A stretch of DNA of 36,478 nt from Pseudomonadota bacterium (lineage in GTDB: Bacteria > Pseudomonadota > Alphaproteobacteria > Rhizobiales > Hyphomicrobiaceae): the NCBI GenBank assembly GCA_023405815.1, contig JAEXXM010000063.1, positions 1 through 36,478 of the forward strand. Direction: 5' to 3'. The notes under the pieces are model-generated. The model worked only from the letters and a program-made list of their open reading frames with translations, did not search any database and was not told where the DNA came from. The stretch's first letter is position 1; every line of letters starts with the position of its first letter. The translations under genes were made by a program, and so were the position numbers. Shown here one piece after another: positions 8,129-15,472 of this stretch.

Positions 8129-8970
8129 TTGTTGCGCCGAAGGGCGAATACACCTCGTCCCGGCGCAAATAGAAACACCAGCACGAAGACAAAGGCCTGC
8201 AGCAACACGATGCACGGTCCCGTCGCGCCGTCGATGTGGAAGCTGATGAGGGTGCCGAGTACGCTTGAGCCTATCGCGACGGCCGCCGCAATGACCAGCA
8301 TGCGCTCGAAGCGGTTGGTCAGCAGGTAGGCGATCGCGCCCGGCGCCACGAGCATGGCGACGACGAGAATGATCCCCACTGCCTTCAGCGATGCGACGAT
8401 CGTCAGCGCGAGCAGCACCAAAAGCCCGTAGTGGATCACGGAGAGCGGCAGCCCTATGGCGCGCGCGTGCTGCGGATCGAAGCAGTAGAGCAGAAGGTCG
8501 CGACGCCGCGCGAGAACGATCAGCAACGTGCCGCCAGCGATGATCGCGACCTCGATGAGGTCGCCAACTGTGATGCCGAGCATGTTGCCGAACAGAATGT
8601 GATTGAGGTGCTGGTCCGTCTCCACCTTGGTGAAGAGGACGAGCCCGAGGCCGAACATTCCGGAGAATACGATGCCCATCACCGTGTCCTCCTTCACGCG
8701 GCTGTTCTCCTTGAGGTAGCCGGTCAGCAGCGCACAGGCGAGTCCCGCCGCGAAGGCGCCGACGGCGAGCGGCAAGCCGAGCACGAACGCGAGCACCACG
8801 CCCGGCAGCACGGCATGCGAGATCGCATCACCCATCAGCGACCAGCCCTTGAGCACCAGGTAGCAGGAGAGGACCGAGCAGACCGCGCCGATGAGGACGG
8901 CGGCAACGAGCGCCCTCTGCATGAAGCCGTAGCTCAACGGCACGGCAAGGAAGTCCCAAAGCTCGCTCAT
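8113..8970 (-). CDS. sitD: Mn/Fe ABC transporter permease (SitD-like)
   Basis: Inner-membrane permease of the ABC-3 family, 285 residues with about eight hydrophobic segments. Family landmarks are LKGWSLMGDAISHAVLPGVVLAF near the N-terminus, GNMLGITVGDL, and VAMLVAPGAIAYLLTNRFERML, the coupling region that contacts the ATPase. It is the second of two paralogous permeases, as in SitABCD systems where SitC and SitD form the channel. The start is set by ATGA overlap with the stop of sitC (8967-8970), so translation is coupled; the longer open frame to 9237 lies inside sitC and is rejected. Its 3' end overlaps the RND pump gene by 16 bases on the opposite strand. Confidence 0.9.
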   Translation of the reverse strand: MSELWDFLAVPLSYGFMQRALVAAVLIGAVCSVLSCYLVLKGWSLMGDAISHAVLPGVVLAFVLGLPLAVGAFAAGLACALLTGYLKENSRVKEDTVMGIVFSGMFGLGLVLFTKVETDQHLNHILFGNMLGITVGDLIEVAIIAGGTLLIVLARRRDLLLYCFDPQHARAIGLPLSVIHYGLLVLLALTIVASLKAVGIILVVAMLVAPGAIAYLLTNRFERMLVIAAAVAIGSSVLGTLISFHIDGATGPCIVLLQAFVFVLVFLFAPGRGVFALRRNNHSAG

Positions 8971-9824
8971 GGGATCGCCCCTTCCGAAGCGGCCGGACGC
9001 CGCCGCGCCGCCAGCACGCCGTGCTTGGGTGCGAAATAGAACGCGCCCAGAAACAGGAGTGTCTGCAGCGTAACGATCACCCCTCCCGTCGCCCCGTCGA
9101 GGAAATAGCTGATGTAGGCACCGACGAAGCTCGTCGCGGCGCCGATCCCTACGCTGAGAGAAATCAAGCGCCCGAAACGGTCGGTCAGAAGATATGCCGT
9201 CGCCCCGGGTGTCACCACCATCGCGATCACAAGACACGCTCCGACCGTCTGCAGCGCCGCCACGGTGCAGGCGGCCAGCAGCGTGAAGAACATGATCTTG
9301 AGCGCTCCGGCGTTGATGCCGACGGTGCGCGCGTGGCTTTCATCGAAAAAGACCACCATGAGATCGCGCCACTTCGCCAACAGCAGCGCCAGCGAGACGG
9401 TCGAGATGATCACGACTTGAATGACGTCCTCGTCGGAGATCCCGAGAATATTGCCAAGCACGATCGTCTGTATGTCGACGGCTGTCGGGTAGATCGATGC
9501 GATCAGCAGACCGGCCGCAAAGAAGGACGTGAATACGAGGCCTATGATCGCATCCTCGCGCAGTCGCGTGCGATGCTTGACGAGTGCCATCCCCAGAGCA
9601 GCCAGCAGCCCTGCGAGAAACGCACCGGCCGCGTATGGCAGGTGCAGGAGATAGGCTCCGGCAACGCCGGGAACCACGGAGTGCCCCAGCGCGTCGCCCA
9701 TCAGCGACCAGCCCTTGAGCATCAGATAGGCCGACAGAAACGCGCACACGCCGCCGACCAGCGCACTGACGAACATGGCCTTCAGCATGTAGTCGTAGGC
9801 AAATGGCGATAGGAGCTCGCTCAT
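8967..9824 (-). CDS. sitC: Mn/Fe ABC transporter permease (SitC-like)
   Basis: ABC-3 family metal permease of 285 residues, clearly paralogous to the downstream gene: same length, same LKGWSLMGDALGHSVVPGVAGAY motif, GNILGISDEDVIQV, and VIAMVVTPGATAYLLTDRFGRL. About eight transmembrane helices. It overlaps the ATPase stop by ATGA at 9821-9824 and the next permease start in the same way, giving a tightly coupled polycistron. Presence of two distinct permeases plus the Mn/Fe-type binding protein points to SitABCD rather than to a ZnuABC zinc system, which has one. Confidence 0.9.
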   Translation of the reverse strand: MSELLSPFAYDYMLKAMFVSALVGGVCAFLSAYLMLKGWSLMGDALGHSVVPGVAGAYLLHLPYAAGAFLAGLLAALGMALVKHRTRLREDAIIGLVFTSFFAAGLLIASIYPTAVDIQTIVLGNILGISDEDVIQVVIISTVSLALLLAKWRDLMVVFFDESHARTVGINAGALKIMFFTLLAACTVAALQTVGACLVIAMVVTPGATAYLLTDRFGRLISLSVGIGAATSFVGAYISYFLDGATGGVIVTLQTLLFLGAFYFAPKHGVLAARRRPAASEGAIP

Positions 9825-10738
9825 CGCTTCTTCTCGTCGGTCTGGCGGCTCAACGGCTCGACCTCCGCCCGCCCCTCCCCGTAGAACACCACAGGGCGCT
9901 CGTCGTCGGTGAGAACCGTCACGCCGCGCCGGTCGTCGTCGTCATGCAATTGGCCGCCCTCGAGCTGGAAGCGGCGCAGCACACCGCCGAAGGCGCGCTC
10001 GAGATTTCTCTGCGTAAAGGTCCGCGCCGTCGGCCCCGCCGCCAGCACGACGCGATTGAGCAGCACGACGTGGTCGCAGAAGTCCGGCACGCTGCCGAGA
10101 TTATGGGTGGAAACGAGCATCAAATGCCCGCTCTCACGCAACTGCCGCAGCAGGTCGACGATCGCCGTCTCGGTCTTTACGTCGACCCCCGTGAACGGCT
10201 CGTCGAGAAGTATGACGCGGCCTTCCTGCGCCAGTGCCCGCGCGAGGAACACGCGCTTCTTCTGGCCACCCGACAATTCGCCGATCTGGTGATGCCGATA
10301 GCGCGTCATCCCCACGCGCTCCAGCGCTTCGTCGACCTTCCGCCTGTCCGGCGCGGATGGAATGCGCAGGAAGTTCATGCGGCCGTACCGGCCCATCATC
10401 ACCACATCCTCGACGAGGATGGGAAAATCCCAGTCGACGTCCTCGCTCTGCGGAACATAGGCGACATAGCCGCGGCGCAGCGCCTCCGCGACCGACAGCC
10501 CCCCGATGCGCACCTCTCCGCTGCTCGGCTGTACGAACCCCATGATCGCCTTGAAAAGCGTGGATTTGCCGCTGCCGTTGACGCCGACGAGGCCGCAGAT
10601 GGTGCCCGGCCCCAGCTCGAACGAAGCCTCCTTCAGGGCCGTAACACCGCTTGGGTAGCTCACCGTGACGTCGCGGACGGACAGCGAAGACGCCAAACCC
10701 GATGCATCGATCGACACGTCCGTCGTAACAAGGTTCAT
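9821..10738 (-). CDS. sitB: Mn/Fe ABC transporter ATP-binding protein (SitB-like)
   Basis: Cytoplasmic ATPase of 305 residues energising the metal importer. Walker A GVNGSGKST (residues 52-60), Q-loop PQSEDVDWDFP (typical of the metal-chelate subfamily), signature LSGGQ (155-159), Walker B VILLDEP with D-loop GVD, and switch histidine in VSTHN are all intact. The start is ATG at 10738, overlapping the TGA of sitA by ATGA; the open frame continues to 10999 inside sitA but without a sensible N-terminus. The C-terminal 55 residues after the ABC fold (HDDDDRRGVTVLTDDERPVV) are acidic and contain an Asp/His cluster; a metal-sensing role would be speculation. Confidence 0.92.
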   Translation of the reverse strand: MNLVTTDVSIDASGLASSLSVRDVTVSYPSGVTALKEASFELGPGTICGLVGVNGSGKSTLFKAIMGFVQPSSGEVRIGGLSVAEALRRGYVAYVPQSEDVDWDFPILVEDVVMMGRYGRMNFLRIPSAPDRRKVDEALERVGMTRYRHHQIGELSGGQKKRVFLARALAQEGRVILLDEPFTGVDVKTETAIVDLLRQLRESGHLMLVSTHNLGSVPDFCDHVVLLNRVVLAAGPTARTFTQRNLERAFGGVLRRFQLEGGQLHDDDDRRGVTVLTDDERPVVFYGEGRAEVEPLSRQTDEKKR

Positions 10739-11643
10739 GCGCCAAACCCTTCGACAATCGTGCCCACTGTAGTCTCGAGCAGGTCGAGGTAGGTCGGCAC
10801 CGGGCCGTCCTTTTCGCTGAGCGAGTCCACGTAGAGCACGCCACCATAGCGCGCCCCCGTCTCCTTGGCGACTTGGCGCGCCGGCTTGTCGGATACGGTG
10901 CTCTCGCTGAACACGACCGGAATCTTGTTCTTGCGCACCTCGTCTATGACGCGACGGACCTGCTGCGGCGTACCCTGCTGATCGGCATTGATCGGCCACA
11001 GGTACAGCTCGCGAAGGCCATAGTCGCGCGCGAGGTAGCTGAAAGCGCCTTCGCTTGTCACCAGCCAGCGTTGCTCCTCCGGGATGGAGGCGAGCCGCTG
11101 CCGCAGCGGCGCGTCCATCGCCTTGATGCGCGCTGAATATGCCGCTGCATTCCTGTTGTAGACCTCGGCGTTCGCCGGATCGTGTTGGACCAGCGCCTTG
11201 CGGATATTCTCGACGTAGACCAGTGCATTCGACGGCGACATCCAGGCATGCGGGTTCGGCTTGCCGCTATAGGCGCCCTCGCTGATGCCCATGGGCTCGA
11301 TGCCTTCGCTGACGACGACGCTCGGTACGTTCTCGACGTTCTGGAAGAACTTCTCGAACCAGCGCTCGAGGTTTAGGCCGTTCCAGATCACGAGGTCGGC
11401 CGTCTGCGCCTTGACGATGTCGTGCGGCGTCGGCTGGTAGTCGTGGATCTCGGCTCCCGGCTTGGTGATCGATTCGACCACTGCCGCTTCCCCGGCAACG
11501 TTCTGCGCGATGTCGCGGATCACGGTAAATGTCGTGACGACGCGAAACGGCTTCCCCCCATCGGCCGCAGCCGCCATGCCCGGCAAAAGCGCGACACCGA
11601 GCAGCAGAAGCGCCCGCACAAAGATCCGTCGTGTAGTGCCCAT
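10735..11643 (-). CDS. sitA: Mn/Fe ABC transporter periplasmic binding protein (SitA-like)
   Basis: Periplasmic cluster A-I metal-binding protein of 302 residues. A Sec signal peptide is clear (RRIFVRALLLLGVALLPGMAAAA). The expected four ligands are His67 (GAEIHDY), His132 (NPHAWMSP), Glu198 (TSEGAFSY) and Asp273 (YVDSLSEKDG). Glutamate rather than histidine at the third position, and the absence of a histidine-rich loop, favour Mn2+/Fe2+ over Zn2+. ADQQGTPQQV matches the conserved EEGTP-like segment of SitA/PsaA proteins. The start at 11643 has AGGAGA seven bases upstream; an in-frame ATG at 11667 is less well placed. It is the first gene of the sitABCD operon and lies below a strong promoter and palindromic operator. 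Confidence 0.93.
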   Translation of the reverse strand: MGTTRRIFVRALLLLGVALLPGMAAAADGGKPFRVVTTFTVIRDIAQNVAGEAAVVESITKPGAEIHDYQPTPHDIVKAQTADLVIWNGLNLERWFEKFFQNVENVPSVVVSEGIEPMGISEGAYSGKPNPHAWMSPSNALVYVENIRKALVQHDPANAEVYNRNAAAYSARIKAMDAPLRQRLASIPEEQRWLVTSEGAFSYLARDYGLRELYLWPINADQQGTPQQVRRVIDEVRKNKIPVVFSESTVSDKPARQVAKETGARYGGVLYVDSLSEKDGPVPTYLDLLETTVGTIVEGFGA

Positions 11644-11717
11644 GAACGTCTCCTGGGATGAGTTCACCCGCCCGCACCGGCCTGCGCAAGCCCCACCGGG
11701 GTCGCGACCGCCCGCCT

Positions 11718-11738
11718 AGTTGCAAATGATTTGCAACT
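11718..11738. promoter_or_regulatory. Perfect 21-bp palindrome, candidate Mur/Fur-family operator
   Basis: AGTTGCAAAT-G-ATTTGCAACT is a perfect palindrome around G11728. The TGCAAAT half-site is repeated once more at 11738-11744. It lies directly downstream of the sitA -10 element, over the expected transcription start, where a repressor would block initiation. TGCAAAT-type inverted repeats are known for Mur (manganese-sensing Fur relative) in alphaproteobacterial sit promoters; assignment to Mur rather than another Fur homologue is inference. Confidence 0.7.
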
Positions 11739-11741
11739 GCA

Positions 11742-11770
11742 AATATGCGAGGGGCTACTGTTAATGTCAA
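11742..11770 (-). promoter_or_regulatory. Sigma-70 promoter of the sitABCD operon
   Basis: On the minus strand TTGACA (11770-11765, perfect -35) is separated by 17 bases from CATATT (11747-11742). The start is expected near 11735, inside the palindrome, leaving a leader of about 90 bases before sitA. Confidence 0.65.
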
Positions 11771-11794
11771 TGGCCGCTGAGATGACAGCGACCT

Positions 11795-12619
11795 TTAGCC
11801 GGAGCTTCCGCTGGCAAGACTGCCGTGCTGATCTAGATCACAATAGAACACGAGCGCCGACCCCCTGGCCGCCTTCGCGCGATACATGGCGATGTCGGCG
11901 TCGCCCAAAATCGCTTCCACCGCCGTGCAATCCCGAGGGATGAGAACCGCTCCGATGGACACGCCGATCTCGTGGCCAACCCCGTCCACCCAGATCTTGT
12001 TGTCTAGCGCGGCAATGAAGCGATGTCCGGCCGCCTTTGCACCATCATAGTCGACATCGTGAGCGAGCACGGCGAATTCATCGCCGCCGAGCCGAGCCAG
12101 CAAATCCGTGGGTCGCGCCACACGTTTGAAGCGCTCGGCCACGACCAACAGCACGTTGTCGCCCGCCGCATGACCGCGCTGGTCGTTGACGCTCTTGAAC
12201 CCATCGAGGTCGAGCAGGAAGAACGCGTGCTGCCTGCCGTCGCCCTTTGGATCGAGCTCCTTCAGGCGCGAAAACATCGCGCGCCGGTTTGGCAGTCCGG
12301 TCAGCTCGTCGTGCATCGCCTGATTGCGCAGCTCGCGCATGGCGACATCGATCTCGGCCCGCTTCTCGGTCTCGATTTGCTCCTCTCGCACGCGCCGGAG
12401 GACAAAGGCCACGATGCAGAGCGCGAGCAAGACAGTCAGCGCGATGGCTTCGAGCAGAGATATGCGCTGCTCTTCGACCGACAGCTCATGCGCGAAATGG
12501 AAGAGGTCGAACTCTATGGCCAGCAGCAGCCCCGCCGCTAGCACGCTCACGGCCAGAATCGCATCCTGAGCGCTGGTCCACGGGTTGTTAGCGATGGATC
12601 GGGGCAGTGACAGACGCAT
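11795..12619 (-). CDS. Membrane-bound GGDEF diguanylate cyclase
   Basis: Predicted cyclic di-GMP synthase of 274 residues. Two transmembrane segments (about 20-37 and 57-75) bracket a short periplasmic loop; a charged linker (RREEQIETEKRAEIDVAMREL) leads into the GGDEF domain. HDELTGLPNRR (103-113), LDLDGFKSVND and the active-site GGDEF at 178-182 are intact, so activity is expected. An RxxD product-inhibition site (RPTD, 169-172) lies exactly five residues before GGDEF, indicating feedback control. There is no EAL domain and no recognised sensor domain beyond the membrane part. The gene lies between the sit promoter and the porin and shares an intergenic region of about 230 bases with the porin gene. 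Confidence 0.92.
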   Translation of the reverse strand: MRLSLPRSIANNPWTSAQDAILAVSVLAAGLLLAIEFDLFHFAHELSVEEQRISLLEAIALTVLLALCIVAFVLRRVREEQIETEKRAEIDVAMRELRNQAMHDELTGLPNRRAMFSRLKELDPKGDGRQHAFFLLDLDGFKSVNDQRGHAAGDNVLLVVAERFKRVARPTDLLARLGGDEFAVLAHDVDYDGAKAAGHRFIAALDNKIWVDGVGHEIGVSIGAVLIPRDCTAVEAILGDADIAMYRAKAARGSALVFYCDLDQHGSLASGSSG

Positions 12620-12848
12620 CTCACCCGAGATCCTTGCAGGTGGGGAGGAATTCGAGCGCCAATCTAAACGACGGCGCCCAAAAAACTGTAAAGCCCTTCA
12701 GTCGGCGGACGATCGGCACGTGGGGGTTGCAGATGCGCGGCCCCTGTTCGCTTTGCAGGAGTGCGCGGGCACGAGCCGCCCGCACCTCGAATCTGCTATG
12801 GCCTCAAGGCATTGGACCTCGCAAGACGCGATTCTGAGAGGCAAGGGC

Positions 12849-14246
12849 GTGCCCATAGCCGGGCAGGGCAAGAGACTATCGCTGCTGACCCTGGCGATCA
12901 CCATTCTCGCCGGGACGCCTTCTGATGCTCGGGCCCTCGAGAAAACGTGCTGCGCTGACCTCGATCAGCGCGTCGCCGAGCTCGAGGCGATGGTTGCCCG
13001 AAAGGGCAACCGCAGGCTCACGGTCATCCTCACCGGCCTCGTCAACAATGCCGTCATGGCATGGGACGACGGCGAGGAGCGCAATGCCTACGTCGTCACC
13101 AACGACAACCAGCGCTCACGCTTTGCCTTCGTCGGCAAGGCCGCGATCGACGCCATCTGGGAGGCCGGTTATGCCATCGACGTCGGCATACGGACAGCGA
13201 ACTCCAAGCTCGTCAATCAGGTCGCCGACGGCGGCTTCGATGGACGCCCGCCAACCGGATTCGATCTGCGCAGCTCCGTCTGGTTCCTGCGCAACAAGAA
13301 TTGGGGAAGTGGATTTCTCGGCACCACGTTCGCCGCCACCGACCGCATCGCCAACTCGAACGTCACCCAGACTGAGATGTTCGATGCTTACGCTGCCCCC
13401 GAGAACGCCGGCCTCGGCATGTTTCTGCGCTCGGCCAGAAACGGAGAGCTGACCAGGAGCTTTCTCAACTGGCGCCGCATCATCGGCGCCGGCGGCGATC
13501 AGCCCGGCGAAAGCCAGCGCGGATTCTCGCTCATGAAATACGTCTCCCCGACCTGGAACGGCTTCACCTTCGCCGCCGATTGGGTCGTCACCGACTTCTG
13601 GGATGTCGCCCTGCGCTACCGCAAGGAGATCGCCGGTTTCGACGTCGCTGCCGGCATCGGCTTCCTGCAGCTCCAGCCCGGCTCGCGAACGCGCAGCGTC
13701 TGCCCCGCCGCGTTCTTCACCGGCGGCGAGGACGCCACCGCATGTCAGCAGCTACGCGCCTCGGTCAGTGCCAAGCATCTCGAGACCGGCCTGTTCGTCA
13801 ACTTTGGTGCCGACCTCACCAATGACGGCATCGTCGAAAAGACGCAGCGCTTCATGCGCACCGGCGTCGATGACGGCGAGCACTTTCTGTCCGGCCAGGT
13901 CGGCATCGAGCGGCAGTTCAACACGCTCGGCAAGACGACGATCTACGCCAGCCACTACACCTACAGCGGTGGCGCTCCGACCGTCCTCACCGTAGGCCCC
14001 GGCGACTCGCTCAACCCGACGGGCACCGGCACTTGGACGGCGTGGCACTCCGATGTCGATATCTGGGGAGGCGGCATCGCCCAGGGCGTCGATAGCGCAT
14101 CGATGATCCTCTATCTCTCCTATCGGCACCTCAGCGGCGACCTGACATTGCGTCAGCTGCAGGGCGTGGCCGCGACGGGCCCCATCGCCGACGCCCCTAT
14201 CGACGATCTGGATCTCATGCTGAGTGGCGCCGTCATCCGCTTCTAG
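12849..14246 (+). CDS. Alphaproteobacterial porin
   Basis: Outer membrane beta-barrel porin of 465 residues from the chosen GTG. The N-terminus is a good Sec signal (GKRLSLLTLAITILAGTPSDARA), followed by CCADLDQRVAELEAMVARKG, a cysteine plus short coiled-coil segment characteristic of rhizobial porins. The rest alternates in beta-strand fashion and ends in LMLSGAVIRF, with the terminal phenylalanine recognised by the Bam machinery. GTG at 12849 has GAGAGG seven bases upstream. ATG at 12798 would add 17 residues without a ribosome site, and the frame open back to 12585 overlaps the GGDEF gene. It ends one base before the convergent metallopeptidase gene. Confidence 0.85.
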   Translation: MPIAGQGKRLSLLTLAITILAGTPSDARALEKTCCADLDQRVAELEAMVARKGNRRLTVILTGLVNNAVMAWDDGEERNAYVVTNDNQRSRFAFVGKAAIDAIWEAGYAIDVGIRTANSKLVNQVADGGFDGRPPTGFDLRSSVWFLRNKNWGSGFLGTTFAATDRIANSNVTQTEMFDAYAAPENAGLGMFLRSARNGELTRSFLNWRRIIGAGGDQPGESQRGFSLMKYVSPTWNGFTFAADWVVTDFWDVALRYRKEIAGFDVAAGIGFLQLQPGSRTRSVCPAAFFTGGEDATACQQLRASVSAKHLETGLFVNFGADLTNDGIVEKTQRFMRTGVDDGEHFLSGQVGIERQFNTLGKTTIYASHYTYSGGAPTVLTVGPGDSLNPTGTGTWTAWHSDVDIWGGGIAQGVDSASMILYLSYRHLSGDLTLRQLQGVAATGPIADAPIDDLDLMLSGAVIRF

Positions 14247-14247
14247 A

Positions 14248-15282
14248 TCACTGCATCGCGCGCCGAATGACGCGATGCACGAACGCCAGCTTCGTCACCG
14301 CCAGCTCGGGGATGACGAACGGATAGAAGTCCGCATGCCCCATGCTCCGGTTTATGTCATTGAGCGCCAGTGTAAGCGGGACCCAGCGGTTGATGAGTGA
14401 ATCGAAGCTCTCCACCCGATAGACATCGAGTGGCCGCAGCGGCCACAGCTTGCCGATGCGCCCGAACTGAGGCTCACTGCGATGCACGGCTGCAGTATCG
14501 AGCGCGTCGATCATGTGCAGGTAGTGCGCCCACGTCTCCGCCCAATCCTCCCACGGGTGCGAGCTGGCGTAGGCCGAAACGTGATGCAGCGCCCAGTCCG
14601 CGGGCGGCCCTTGCGAATGATGTCGCTCCAGAGCCGCACCGTAGTGCTCGCGCTCGTCGCCGAACAGTTCACGGAACCGCTCGATATTGCCGGTTCCGTC
14701 GATCAACAGCAGCCAATAGTAATGGCCGCTCTCATGCCGCAGATGGCCGAGCAGCGAGCGATACGTTTCATCCATAGCCTTGCGCTGGCGCTCGCGTTCG
14801 ACGGAATCGGCTTCGCCGACTGCGATGGTTATCACTCCATCGAAATGCCCCGTGAGCGCGTCGTTGACGAAATCGAAGTTGAGCGGCGCCTTGCCCATTG
14901 CGGCGCCATCGAGCGGCAACCCCAGCCGCAGCAGCGAATAGATCAGCCGCTTCTTGGCCCGCTCGAACTCACCCCAGGCAAGCACGTTGCCAGGATCGGC
15001 GAGGTTGGGAATGGTGCGGTTAAGCTCGCATGCGACGCAGAACTGCGAAGGCGACTCGTCACGGACGAGCCAGTTGCACACGCCTTGGGCCGTGTTGGCG
15101 CAATAGCGCAGCCGCGCACCCGAACCCTTCTTGTATTCGCGATAAAGACCGCCACCAGCCTCAACGACAGTGCGGATCTCCAGCTTGTCGGAGCGAAAGC
15201 CCAGCGCATGCCCACACCGCAGGCATTTGATGTTCTCGAAGTAGACGGTGTTACCGCACGCCCCGCAGTTGAATGTCTGCAC
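14248..15282 (-). CDS. Zinc-ribbon metallopeptidase (putative, PF15887-like)
   Basis: Cytoplasmic protein of 344 residues with an N-terminal zinc ribbon (Cys6, Cys9, Cys20, Cys23) and a second cysteine set (61, 69, 82, 85). A gluzincin-like LRHESGHYYW motif follows, with HESGH at 183-187 providing two zinc ligands and the catalytic glutamate; WEDWAETWAHYLH further on probably supplies the third ligand. This layout matches the putative zinc-binding metallopeptidase family PF15887, whose genes often lie beside transglutaminase/ATP-grasp loci as here. The GTG at 15282 puts the zinc ribbon at the very N-terminus as in relatives and has GAGGACAGG directly before it; a GTG at 15342 would add 20 residues. 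The substrate is unknown. Confidence 0.8.
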   Translation of the reverse strand: MQTFNCGACGNTVYFENIKCLRCGHALGFRSDKLEIRTVVEAGGGLYREYKKGSGARLRYCANTAQGVCNWLVRDESPSQFCVACELNRTIPNLADPGNVLAWGEFERAKKRLIYSLLRLGLPLDGAAMGKAPLNFDFVNDALTGHFDGVITIAVGEADSVERERQRKAMDETYRSLLGHLRHESGHYYWLLLIDGTGNIERFRELFGDEREHYGAALERHHSQGPPADWALHHVSAYASSHPWEDWAETWAHYLHMIDALDTAAVHRSEPQFGRIGKLWPLRPLDVYRVESFDSLINRWVPLTLALNDINRSMGHADFYPFVIPELAVTKLAFVHRVIRRAMQ

Positions 15283-15472
15283 CCTGTCCTCGTCCCGCCG
15301 GTCCCCCCACGCCACCCTTAGCGCAAACTCCGGCGTGTTCACCCTCGTTGCCTGCCCAAAGTTCTTGCAGCACGCTTAAGCACCGGGCAATGCCTGATCT
15401 TCGTGCGCGACGAAAGATGTTCTATGGTCCTCACGCTGCACTGCACAAGGCACTCCATCTGAGCGGGTTCTG

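Noticed and set aside
8971..9237. N-terminal extension of the sitD permease
   Set aside because: The added residues are an out-of-frame reading of sitC; the ATGA-coupled start at 8970 matches the paralogue's N-terminus exactly.
12585..12848. Upstream extension of the porin frame
   Set aside because: It would overlap the GGDEF gene start and push the signal peptide far from the N-terminus; the GTG at 12849 with GAGAGG upstream gives a normal porin precursor.
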